Shown here: positions 17,184 through 24,961 of the stretch, one piece after another
How positions within the stretch are numbered: position 1 is the stretch's first letter
Layout of the letters: the number at the start of each line of letters is the position of its first letter
Origin: Desulfitobacterium hafniense DCB-2
GTDB taxonomy: Bacteria > Bacillota > Desulfitobacteriia > Desulfitobacteriales > Desulfitobacteriaceae
Length of the DNA stretch: 64,000 nucleotides
Direction of reading: 5' to 3'
Assembly (NCBI RefSeq): GCF_000021925.1
Contig: NC_011830.1
Coordinates: forward strand, 1,326,501 to 1,390,500
The notes under the pieces: generated by a model
Databases searched by the model: none
What the model was told of the DNA's origin: nothing
Seen by the model: only the letters and a program-made list of their open reading frames with translations
Position numbers and translations under genes: made by a program

Positions 17184-18083
17184 ATGGAAGATCTAATATT
17201 CAATATTCAAAGATATTGCCTGCATGACGGCCCCGGTATTCGAACGGTTCTGTTCCTGAAGGGATGCCATCTGCAATGCCGGTGGTGCAGCAATCCTGAA
17301 TCGCAACGCTTTACCCGGGAACTGATCCACAAGGAAGCGACGTGTATAAAATGTGGGACATGTGTCGCCAAATGCCCGCAGCAGGTATTCGAAATCCGTG
17401 AAGGGAAATTGGACATCACACGGCAAAAATGCGATTTCTGCGGAATTTGTGTAAGGGAGTGCTCCACAACATCTTTGGAAATATCGGGAGAAAATCCGGA
17501 TTTTGATAAAATCATGGAAATCATACTGCAAGACAAATCGTATTATGATATGTCCGGCGGCGGAGTGACTTTGTCGGGCGGAGAAGCACTGGCCCACAGG
17601 GCATTTTGCCGGAAAATCCTTACGTTGCTTAAAACAGAAAATATCCACACCGCAGTCGAGACGAGCGGTTATACGGACACCCAAACCCTCATTGAAATGC
17701 TGCCGCTGATCGACTTGTTTTTGTTTGACCTTAAACATATTTCTGCGGAGGCCCATCTTCGGGGCACAGGAAAAGATAATCAATTGATTTTAGACAATCT
17801 CACCACTGTGGTTTCAGCTGGGGCCAACATCATTATACGTTACACGCTGATTCCGGGATTTAATTCTCAGCCCGAGGCCTTGAGCGGAATTGCCGACTTA
17901 ATGAAGAACCTGAATTTAAACGAAATTGACATTTTGCCATACCACAGGCTGGGAGCGGAGAAGTATAAAAATTCAGGAAGGAATTATGAATTGGCCGCTC
18001 TGCTTCCGCCCGAACATGAAACGATGCAGGAAGTAAAAGACTATTTCATAAAACGGGGGATAAAGAGGGTGACGCTTTATTAA
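17184..18083 (+). CDS. Glycyl radical enzyme activase (radical SAM)
   Basis: A 299-residue activating enzyme that generates the glycyl radical on the preceding protein. The radical-SAM cluster motif is CHLQCRWC (CX3CX2C, about residue 27), followed by SNPESQ as is usual in this family. An inserted two-cluster ferredoxin domain has CIKCGTCVAKCPQ and CDFCGICVREC, which marks the non-PFL activase type. GGGVTLSGGEAL and TSGYT, then FDLKH, are SAM- and substrate-contact motifs. It begins 24 bases after the radical enzyme gene, with GAGGA ahead. Confidence 0.95.
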   Translation: MEDLIFNIQRYCLHDGPGIRTVLFLKGCHLQCRWCSNPESQRFTRELIHKEATCIKCGTCVAKCPQQVFEIREGKLDITRQKCDFCGICVRECSTTSLEISGENPDFDKIMEIILQDKSYYDMSGGGVTLSGGEALAHRAFCRKILTLLKTENIHTAVETSGYTDTQTLIEMLPLIDLFLFDLKHISAEAHLRGTGKDNQLILDNLTTVVSAGANIIIRYTLIPGFNSQPEALSGIADLMKNLNLNEIDILPYHRLGAEKYKNSGRNYELAALLPPEHETMQEVKDYFIKRGIKRVTLY

Positions 18084-18132
18084 ATTGCGCTGAACAATCA
18101 GCAGCGTAAACAATAACAGCATAAATAGTCGG

Positions 18133-18189
18133 TCTCAGTTATGTATGCCAGGTTCAGGCAAAGCCGGCCATACATGACTGAGATTTTTT
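18133..18189 (+). terminator. Terminator of the glycyl radical operon
   Basis: TCTCAGTTATGTATG at 18133-18147 pairs with CATACATGACTGAGA ending at 18183, one mismatch, then TTTTTT. It closes the island's catabolic operon. Confidence 0.88.
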
Positions 18190-18274
18190 ATTGAGCCTTT
18201 TCGGCTGTTTATTCGCAATAAACCAAGAGGCTTGGACTACTCCCGCGTTTTTTGCATTTGCATAGGTATGCTGT

Positions 18275-18315
18275 TGAAAAGGGCTGATTGGCTCTCTTTT
18301 TTGCCTGCTTTTGAT
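18275..18315 (+). repeat. 41-bp direct repeat, right copy (island boundary)
   Basis: Identical to 6580-6620 except for one base (T for C). It carries the loop, 3' arm and T run of the phoU terminator but not the 5' arm, so it cannot act as a terminator by itself. It is best explained as the duplicated junction left by insertion of the 11.65 kb between the two copies. Confidence 0.9.
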
Positions 18316-18368
18316 AAGTATGTAAATCCTAAACAATTCGCGGCCAATACTTCCAATATATCAGATAG

Positions 18369-18409
18369 TTTACATAAACTTTACACAGAGGAAACGAAAT
18401 TCATACAAT
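18369..18409 (+). promoter_or_regulatory. Pho-box-like promoter before the chemoreceptor gene
   Basis: TTTACA at 18369 and TTTACA at 18380 are exactly 11 bases apart, as in Pho boxes. A possible TACAAT -10 lies at 18404, 18 bases after the second hexamer. A third hexamer is weak or absent. Spacing matches the two other Pho promoters in this window. Confidence 0.55.
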
Positions 18410-18484
18410 CCGGTGCTACACTTACCCTGAATTATCGAACTCGGAATGAAATTCTTAGGATAGTTTAGGTGTAGGGGGTTCAAC

Positions 18485-20602
18485 ATGAAAAGAATACTGT
18501 CAAAAACCGGAAGTATCGGACTGGATAATTTAAAAATCCATAACAAGCTAATCCTTATGGTGCTGTTCACTGTGCTCATACCCCTAATCCTCTTAAGCCT
18601 GATCTTTATGAATAATGCCGGCAACAAAATCAAAGAACAGGTTAGCGCTGCCAATGAACTGTATGCCGCCTTAACAGAGGAACGGATGAGGGAGTATTTT
18701 TATAACCGAGAAGTCGATGCCCGGATTCTGGCGAACTCCAGAGTAATCAGTGAAGGAATGGCCAAGCTTAATAGTTTCGATTATACCAAACTCGAATTGG
18801 CAGAACTTAAGGATAGGTTTAAAGAATTCCTCGACATTCCTTTAGAAGATCATGATTACACAGATATCGTTATCACCAATAAGTATGGTGAGATAGTCTT
18901 CAGCAATCGATACCCTCAAAATGATATTGCTCCCGTGATCTTCTCCGGGGATTTCAATGAAAAAGCCATGGGGGGAGAACAGAACTGGTCGCCCATATTC
19001 AGGAATGCCTTCATCGATGATAACCTCATTGTTTTGGCCACGCCTATCTATAGTAATACACAGGAAAAGACCCCTGGCGGCGTGCTGAATATTATTTTAA
19101 ATCAGGAAAAGATCAACGGGATCGTTCAGAATGGTATCGATAAGCTGGGAAGAACGGGGGAATCCTACTTGATCGATGCCGAGGGGTTACTGCTTACAGA
19201 TACCATGAAGGAGCAGGCCGCCGTACATATTCCACTAAAAGATTCGATCGAAACCGAAGCGACAAGTCTGCTCGCCGGGCCACTGACCAATGAAGAGGTG
19301 GCTTTCCATCAAACCACTACCTATGAAAATTATCAGGGAAAACCTGTGATCGGTACCCTGTCTTTGGTCAGGATCGGAGATTACTTGGCGGGTTTGGTTA
19401 TCGAAGTCGAAGAGGAGGAAGCCTATGGAAGCATAGGGGATTTGCAAAGAAGTCTGGGTATCATGGTTGTGCTTATTATAGTGGCGGCGCTTTTTTTAGC
19501 TATGATTTTGGCACAATCCATAAGTAAGCGGATCAGTGAGGTTATCGGAGTTACCCATGAAATGGCCAACTACGACTTGCAAAGCACGGGTATCAATGCC
19601 TTGGCAATAACCCGCAAAGATGAGATAGGGGATCTGGAGCGGGCCATCATCACGATCAGAGACAATTTAAAACGTATTATTCAGGAAGTGGAAAAATCGG
19701 CCGGCGAAGTGGCTTCTTCCTCTCAGGAACTTAAGCTGAATGCTCAGCAGTCTTCTCAGGCGGTAGAACAGGTCGTCAGGAATGCGGCAGAAATAAGCGC
19801 AAGAACCCTGGAACAGGCTCAGGCCGTTCGTGAAAGCTCTGCAAAATCCGGCGAACTGAGCAAGGTTATTATGGAAGCCAGCTTGAATTCAGAGGAAATG
19901 ACCAAAGCGGCCAATGACATGAACCAACTGATCCATTCAGGGCTGATCATCATTGAAGTTTTATCAACTATTACCAACGAATCCAGTACGGCCAACCATG
20001 AGGTATATTCCAGCATTATTCAAGCCAAGGAAAGCTCTCAAAAAATTGAGAAGGCGACCCAGCTGATTACAAGCATTGCCGAGCAGACCAATCTGCTGGC
20101 TTTAAACGCGGCCATTGAGGCAGCGAGGGCCGGTCAGCATGGCAGAGGATTTGCGGTTGTGGCGGATGAGATCAGAAAGCTTGCCGAGCAGTCCAGGGAA
20201 TCCACAAGGATTATTGAGGGCATCGTCAATGACCTGAAGAAGGATAACACTCAGTCTGTTCATACTATGGAGAAATTAGTAAAGATCAATAGTGAACAAG
20301 TGGAAAGTGTGAACATCACCAAGGATAAGTACCTGGAAATTGCGAAAGCCATCAAAACGGTTGAGGAACGGGTACAAGACTTAAATGAATCCAGTCTGGA
20401 GATGGATAGGATGCGGTCGGAGGTTGAGGAAAGGCTTAACAGGTCAGTCAGGATGACGGAAGAGAATTCTGCCGGCATCGGTAAAGTATCAGAATCAATG
20501 GAAGAGCAGGCTGCATCCATGCAGATGATTACCAGCGCCTCGGAGGTACTGGATGAATGCGCCCAGCATCTTCAGGTACTGGTAAGCCGGTTTAAGCTAT
20601 AG
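18485..20602 (+). CDS. Methyl-accepting chemotaxis protein
   Basis: A 705-residue chemoreceptor. Helix 1 is near residues 24-44. A large extracytoplasmic double-Cache-like domain (about 45-320) is followed by helix 2 (near 322-343), a HAMP region and the signalling domain. The hairpin tip IAEQTNLLALNAAIEAARAG and GRGFAVVADEIRKLAEQS are conserved. It would signal through CheA/CheW to the flagellar motor. Upstream lies a Pho-box-like promoter and downstream pstSCAB, so sensing of phosphate or a phosphorus compound, or simply phosphate-controlled expression, is suggested. The ligand is unknown. Confidence 0.92.
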   Translation: MKRILSKTGSIGLDNLKIHNKLILMVLFTVLIPLILLSLIFMNNAGNKIKEQVSAANELYAALTEERMREYFYNREVDARILANSRVISEGMAKLNSFDYTKLELAELKDRFKEFLDIPLEDHDYTDIVITNKYGEIVFSNRYPQNDIAPVIFSGDFNEKAMGGEQNWSPIFRNAFIDDNLIVLATPIYSNTQEKTPGGVLNIILNQEKINGIVQNGIDKLGRTGESYLIDAEGLLLTDTMKEQAAVHIPLKDSIETEATSLLAGPLTNEEVAFHQTTTYENYQGKPVIGTLSLVRIGDYLAGLVIEVEEEEAYGSIGDLQRSLGIMVVLIIVAALFLAMILAQSISKRISEVIGVTHEMANYDLQSTGINALAITRKDEIGDLERAIITIRDNLKRIIQEVEKSAGEVASSSQELKLNAQQSSQAVEQVVRNAAEISARTLEQAQAVRESSAKSGELSKVIMEASLNSEEMTKAANDMNQLIHSGLIIIEVLSTITNESSTANHEVYSSIIQAKESSQKIEKATQLITSIAEQTNLLALNAAIEAARAGQHGRGFAVVADEIRKLAEQSRESTRIIEGIVNDLKKDNTQSVHTMEKLVKINSEQVESVNITKDKYLEIAKAIKTVEERVQDLNESSLEMDRMRSEVEERLNRSVRMTEENSAGIGKVSESMEEQAASMQMITSASEVLDECAQHLQVLVSRFKL

Positions 20603-20640
20603 AACTGAAAATGGGCCTGTAAAGGGCCCATTTTCAGTTC
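20602..20640 (+). terminator. Terminator after the chemoreceptor gene
   Basis: A perfect 16-bp inverted repeat, GAACTGAAAATGGGCC and its complement, around a 7-base loop. It overlaps the last base of the stop codon. The T run is short on the plus strand (TTC TGG TT), but the A-rich left arm would serve the minus strand as well. Confidence 0.75.
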
Positions 20641-20856
20641 TGGTTGATCTTATAATTAAAAACTTTTAGATTTATGGATTCCAGGATGAGGCTTTCTCCC
20701 ACCAACAGAACCTCGGCCCAGTGTTGGCCGGGGGCCTGCTTTTTGTGAGACAAATCTGCTGAAAACTGCTCCTGAATTCTCTTGGTATCTGGGGGTAATA
20801 GACGATGATAAAAGCAACAAAAGAAGCTTTAAGCCTTGAAATAAGCAATTTTAAAC

Positions 20857-20910
20857 TTAACTTAAACTTTACACAGTGTTAACTTCAAAAAAACATTGGC
20901 TTGCTATACT
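20857..20910 (+). promoter_or_regulatory. Pho-box promoter of pstSCAB
   Basis: TTAACT (20857), TTTACA (20868) and TTAACT (20879) repeat with an 11-base period. TATACT at 20905 is the likely -10. This is the expected site for the PhoB/PhoP-like regulator encoded at 5131. The remaining stretch 20641-20856 shows no gene. Confidence 0.75.
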
Positions 20911-21036
20911 TGGGCTATGCAAATGAGAAAAAAAGCTTCCATACATGAATGCTCCTTTGCAGAAGTGGGAGAGCAAAAGCCCAAAGAGCGCTCTTCAAAG
21001 GAAAAGAACGATTGGAAAATAGGAGGGTATTAATTG

Positions 21037-22059
21037 ATGTTTAAAAAGCAAATTCTGGCGGCAATCGTAGGAATGGGTATGATCTTCTCTCTGGCCGGTT
21101 GTGGCCAAACCAACGAGCAGAGCAACAATCCAACCAATCAACCGGCGGCAGGCAATAACGAGCCGGCTCAAGTCGAGAAACTAAAAGGCAACGTGGTTAT
21201 TGACGGCTCAGGTACGGTTTATCCCCTTATGGCCCATATCGCTGAAGACTATATGACGAATAGCCAATCCGGTGTCAGTGTACAGGTCGGACGGGCCGGG
21301 TCCAGTGCCGGTTTCAAAAAATTCATCCCCGGTGAAACGGATTTCGCTGATGCTTCAAGAGCCATCAAGGATTCTGAAGTGGAAGAACTGAAGGGCAAAG
21401 GGCTGGAGATGGGCGCGAATGTCATGGAGATTAAACTCGCCTATGACGGACTGACCATCGTCATCAACAAGAACAACGACTGGGCAAAAGAAATGACCGA
21501 TGATGAAATTGTCAAGATGTTTACCTCGAAAGCAGTCAAAGGGGATGACAACGTTCTTTGGTCCGATATTCGTGCCGAATGGCCTCAAGAAGAAATCAAA
21601 TTCTACGGACCTAATGAAAATCACGGAACCTATGAGTTTTTCTATGAAACCATTCTGGACAAAAAAGATTTGGTGTCTTCTGTAAATCTGCAGCAAGAGT
21701 ATTCCACCCTGGTGGATCTGGTTGCCCAGGATAAAAATGCCATTGCCTTCTTCGGATATGGATACTATGCAACGAACACCGATAAATTAACGGCGGTTAA
21801 AGTGGACTTCGGCAAGGGGCCTGTGGAGCCGGCCCTGAATACCATCGGCGAAGATCTTGATTATGCCGGATTTACCCGGTTGGTTTACACCTACCTGAAC
21901 CTTAATTATGCTAAAGAAAAGCCTCAGGTTTTGGATTTTGCCCAATTTGTCGTATCACCTGAAGGTGCGGCTAAATTCGCTGCCGATAACGGTTTTGCTC
22001 CTTTGCCTGAAGCAACCTATGCGGAGTATACCTCAGCTTTAAAGGCACTTAAGCAGTGA
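21037..22059 (+). CDS. pstS: Phosphate-binding lipoprotein PstS
   Basis: A 340-residue phosphate-binding protein. The lipobox is SLAGC (Cys near residue 21). The phosphate-binding loops are visible: IDGSGTVYPL, GRAGSSAGFKKF, DASRAIK and GPNENHGTYEFF. ATG 21037 is chosen over an adjacent TTG at 21034; AGGAGG lies at 21021. It is the first gene of pstSCAB and is preceded by the Pho-box promoter. The low-complexity Asn/Gln-rich linker after the Cys is normal for a tethered lipoprotein. Confidence 0.96.
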   Translation: MFKKQILAAIVGMGMIFSLAGCGQTNEQSNNPTNQPAAGNNEPAQVEKLKGNVVIDGSGTVYPLMAHIAEDYMTNSQSGVSVQVGRAGSSAGFKKFIPGETDFADASRAIKDSEVEELKGKGLEMGANVMEIKLAYDGLTIVINKNNDWAKEMTDDEIVKMFTSKAVKGDDNVLWSDIRAEWPQEEIKFYGPNENHGTYEFFYETILDKKDLVSSVNLQQEYSTLVDLVAQDKNAIAFFGYGYYATNTDKLTAVKVDFGKGPVEPALNTIGEDLDYAGFTRLVYTYLNLNYAKEKPQVLDFAQFVVSPEGAAKFAADNGFAPLPEATYAEYTSALKALKQ

Positions 22060-22076
22060 GCCGTCACAACGATTTT

Positions 22077-22145
22077 GGGGTGGGAAGTGTTCCGATTTCC
22101 CATCCCGGAAGTGTTGTGCTTTATTCGGAAGTGCCGTGCTTTATA
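22077..22145 (+). promoter_or_regulatory. pstS-pstC intergenic hairpin and 20-bp tandem repeat
   Basis: A 10-bp stem (22077-22086 with 22097-22106, one G-T pair) without a T run, so it more likely protects the pstS message than stops transcription. It is followed by two tandem 20-base units starting CGGAAGTG at 22106 and 22126 that differ at three positions. Confidence 0.6.
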
Positions 22146-22168
22146 ATGAATAGAGCCAGAGGTGAATT

Positions 22169-23089
22169 ATGGAGGATACTCAAGTAAGAGATAAAATTCG
22201 CAATAATAGTGCCCAAAAGAAGCATATCTCCGATAAGGTGATGCCCAATTTCTTTTTGCTCATGGCCTCTCTGTCCGTGCTCACAACCCTGGGGATTGTC
22301 ATCATCTTGGTTACGGATGCCAGCAAGTTTTTCAGCGCGGTTCCCCTGACAGAAGTATTCAGCACAGAATTAGCACCCTTAAGAAAAGACCCTTCTTTCG
22401 GAATTTTACCGCTGATCAGCGGTACGATCATCACCACCCTCATCGCCATGCTGGTTGCCGTGCCGGTAGGTTTGGCGGCGGCAATTTATTTAAGTCAATT
22501 TGCTTCGGACAAGTTGAGAAGGGTGTTTAAGCCCATGATGGAAGTCCTGGCAGGCATACCGACCATCGTGTACGGATTTTTTGCTTATTCTTTTGTTACT
22601 CCCCTGCTGATGAAGATCATTCCTTCCCTGCAGGCTAAAAATGCCTTAAGCCCGGGACTGGTCATGGGCATTATGATTATCCCCATGGTGGCTTCCTTGT
22701 CGGAGGATGCTATGAATTCAGTGCCGGAGATTATTCGGGAAGGCTCCCTTGGTCTAGGTGCCACAAAGCTGGAGACCGCCTTCAAGGTGATCATACCTGG
22801 GGCGATCTCCGGAATTATGGCGTCCATCGTCCTGGCCCTATCCAGAGCCATCGGTGAGACCATGATTGTGACCATCGCCAGCGGCAGCTCCAAGAATTTC
22901 ACCCTCGATATAACCCAGTCCATGCAGACCATGACCGCTTATATTGTGGAATTTACCAGCGGGGATGCCGGAAGCGGCACCTTGGGTTATTACAGTCTTT
23001 ATGCCGTAGGCCTGATCCTGTTTATTTTCACTTTAGGGATCAACCTGCTTGCTCAATATATTTCCCGTAAATACAGGGAGGTGTATTGA
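22169..23089 (+). CDS. pstC: Phosphate ABC transporter permease PstC
   Basis: A 306-residue inner-membrane subunit with six helices. The permease EAA-type loop is around EIIREGSLGLGATKLETAFKV. Other family segments are PLISGTIITTLIAMLVAVPVGLAAAIYLS, VLAGIPTIVYGFFA and ALSRAIGETMIVTIASG. The final codons overlap the pstA start (TGATG). Forms the phosphate channel with PstA. Confidence 0.95.
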   Translation: MEDTQVRDKIRNNSAQKKHISDKVMPNFFLLMASLSVLTTLGIVIILVTDASKFFSAVPLTEVFSTELAPLRKDPSFGILPLISGTIITTLIAMLVAVPVGLAAAIYLSQFASDKLRRVFKPMMEVLAGIPTIVYGFFAYSFVTPLLMKIIPSLQAKNALSPGLVMGIMIIPMVASLSEDAMNSVPEIIREGSLGLGATKLETAFKVIIPGAISGIMASIVLALSRAIGETMIVTIASGSSKNFTLDITQSMQTMTAYIVEFTSGDAGSGTLGYYSLYAVGLILFIFTLGINLLAQYISRKYREVY

Positions 23090-23976
23090 TGATAAGCCGC
23101 CCGAAATTCATGATCGACAGTCAGCGCATCAGCAACAGAATAAGGTTAAACAATGCGTTAAACTATCTGTTCTCCTTATCCACAGTGTTCTCTATCCTTG
23201 TCTTGGGAGTGCTCCTTTATCAGGTGGGGCTGGACAGTATGGGCTGGCTGGATGGGCAATTTCTGACCAGCAACCTTTCCATATTTCCTGAGAAGGCGGG
23301 GATTTACGGAGCCATCATCGGAACCATCCTGATGATGTTGATCGTTATCCCTGTGACCATCATTCTGGGTGTCTCCACAGCCATCTATCTGGAGGAATAC
23401 GCCCAAAAAGGCAGACTTCAGTATTTGATCAATGTCAATATATCCAATCTGGCCAGTGTGCCTTCCGTTATCTTCGGCCTATTAGGTCTGACAGTGTTCG
23501 GGAGACTGATGAATCTGGGCTCAAGCATTTTGGCCGGAGGCCTGACCATGTCTTTGCTGGTGCTCCCTATTGTGGTGGTGGCGGCCCAGGAAGCCATCCG
23601 GGCTGTGCCGGATTTTTTGCGGGAAGCCTCCTATGCTATGGGGGCGGACAAATGGACCACAGTGAGAAAAGTTATTCTGCCCGTGGCCATTCCCGGTATT
23701 TTGACCGGTACGATCCTGGCCATGTCCAGAGCCATTGGGGAAACAGCGCCTTTGGTGGTGCTGGGAATTCCGACCCTCATTATGAGAATTCCCACCTCGG
23801 TCATGGATGACTTCACCGTATTACCCATCCAGATCTACTATTGGACTTTGGATGCCGTGCTGAAGCCTGAGTATGCCAATCTCGCCGCCGCAACCATTGT
23901 TGTCCTGCTCGTCATCCTATTTTTAATGAACTCTGTAGCTGTTATCATCCGCAACAAGTTCCAACAACGCTTCTAA
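23089..23976 (+). CDS. pstA: Phosphate ABC transporter permease PstA
   Basis: A 295-residue permease with six helices. GIYGAIIGTILMMLIVIPVTIILG, SVIFGLLGLTVFG and the EAA-type loop FLREASYAMGADKWTTVRKVILP are as expected, followed by AMSRAIGETAPLVVLG. ATG 23089 overlaps the pstC stop and has GGGAGGTG ahead. Pairs with PstC. Confidence 0.95.
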   Translation: MISRPKFMIDSQRISNRIRLNNALNYLFSLSTVFSILVLGVLLYQVGLDSMGWLDGQFLTSNLSIFPEKAGIYGAIIGTILMMLIVIPVTIILGVSTAIYLEEYAQKGRLQYLINVNISNLASVPSVIFGLLGLTVFGRLMNLGSSILAGGLTMSLLVLPIVVVAAQEAIRAVPDFLREASYAMGADKWTTVRKVILPVAIPGILTGTILAMSRAIGETAPLVVLGIPTLIMRIPTSVMDDFTVLPIQIYYWTLDAVLKPEYANLAAATIVVLLVILFLMNSVAVIIRNKFQQRF

Positions 23977-23990
23977 ACAGGAGGAACCTC

Positions 23991-24770
23991 ATGACGAAAG
24001 ATAGAAGTAAGAATGAGAGTGTTGTTTTTGATGTTCAGGGGCTGAATCTATGGTATGGAGAAGACCAGGCGCTTAAGAACATCAAGATGCAGATTAAAAA
24101 GAATAAGGTCACCGCGATTATCGGTCCTTCCGGGTGCGGAAAATCGACCTTTATTAAAACCCTGAACAGAATGATTGAGAATATTCCCAGTGTTAAAACC
24201 ACCGGAGAAATCATCTATCAAGGGCAGAATATCTTTGATAAATCCGTCCGGGTGGAGGAATTGCGGACAAAAGTCGGCATGGTCTTTCAAAAACCCAATC
24301 CCTTCCCGAAATCCATCTTTGCCAATGTGGTCTATGGGCCGCGGATTCATGGCATTAAAGATAAGAAACTTTTGCTGGATATTGCAGAGACCAGCCTGAG
24401 AAACGCAGCATTATGGGATGAAGTAAAAGACCGGCTTCATGATAATGCTTACGGCCTCTCCGGAGGGCAGCAGCAGCGTTTGTGTATCGCCAGATGTCTG
24501 GCAGTCCAGCCGGATGTCATTTTGATGGATGAGCCGACCTCCGCTTTGGACCCTATTGCCACCTATAAGATCGAAGAACTGATGGAAAGTTTGAAAAAGC
24601 ACTACACCATCGCCATCGTAACCCACTCCATGCAACAGGCCGCCCGGATATCCGATGATACAGCCTTTTTCCTGATGGGAGACCTTATCGAATTTGATAA
24701 GACCACAGAAATATTCTCTAATCCGAAAGATAAGCGGACCGAAGATTATATTACCGGAAGAATAGGCTGA
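23991..24770 (+). CDS. pstB: Phosphate ABC transporter ATPase PstB
   Basis: A 259-residue ATPase. Walker A is GPSGCGKSTFIKTLNRM, the signature is LSGGQQQRLCIARCLA, Walker B is VILMDEPTSALDP, and the switch His is in IVTHSMQQAARISD. The family-specific VGMVFQKPNPFPKSI is present. It starts 14 bases after pstA with AGGAGG ahead and is the last gene of the transporter operon. PhoU normally follows here but is encoded 18 kb upstream. Confidence 0.97.
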   Translation: MTKDRSKNESVVFDVQGLNLWYGEDQALKNIKMQIKKNKVTAIIGPSGCGKSTFIKTLNRMIENIPSVKTTGEIIYQGQNIFDKSVRVEELRTKVGMVFQKPNPFPKSIFANVVYGPRIHGIKDKKLLLDIAETSLRNAALWDEVKDRLHDNAYGLSGGQQQRLCIARCLAVQPDVILMDEPTSALDPIATYKIEELMESLKKHYTIAIVTHSMQQAARISDDTAFFLMGDLIEFDKTTEIFSNPKDKRTEDYITGRIG

Positions 24771-24794
24771 ACCATGCTCAGCGCAGCAGAACAG

Positions 24795-24839
24795 AAAAAC
24801 ACCCATAAAGGGCCAAGGCGGCACTTTGTGGGTGTTTTT
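24795..24839 (+). terminator. pstSCAB terminator
   Basis: AAAAACACCCATAAAG and CTTTGTGGGTGTTTTT form a 16-bp stem with a 13-base loop and flanking A and T runs, so it can work on both strands. Confidence 0.9.
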
Positions 24840-24961
24840 GTTGTCCAAAGACCAACTGACTGGTAAAAAAGTACCAATAAAAATAAGGAAAATAGTGCAA
24901 AAGTATGGTAAATGTTGTATTTTAGAAGTAATGTTCTTATGAAGGAGGGAGAGAGGCGACA

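Noticed and set aside
22106..22145. CRISPR-like or regulatory repeat after pstS
   Set aside because: Only two adjacent 20-base units with three differences and no spacer; simple tandem duplication.
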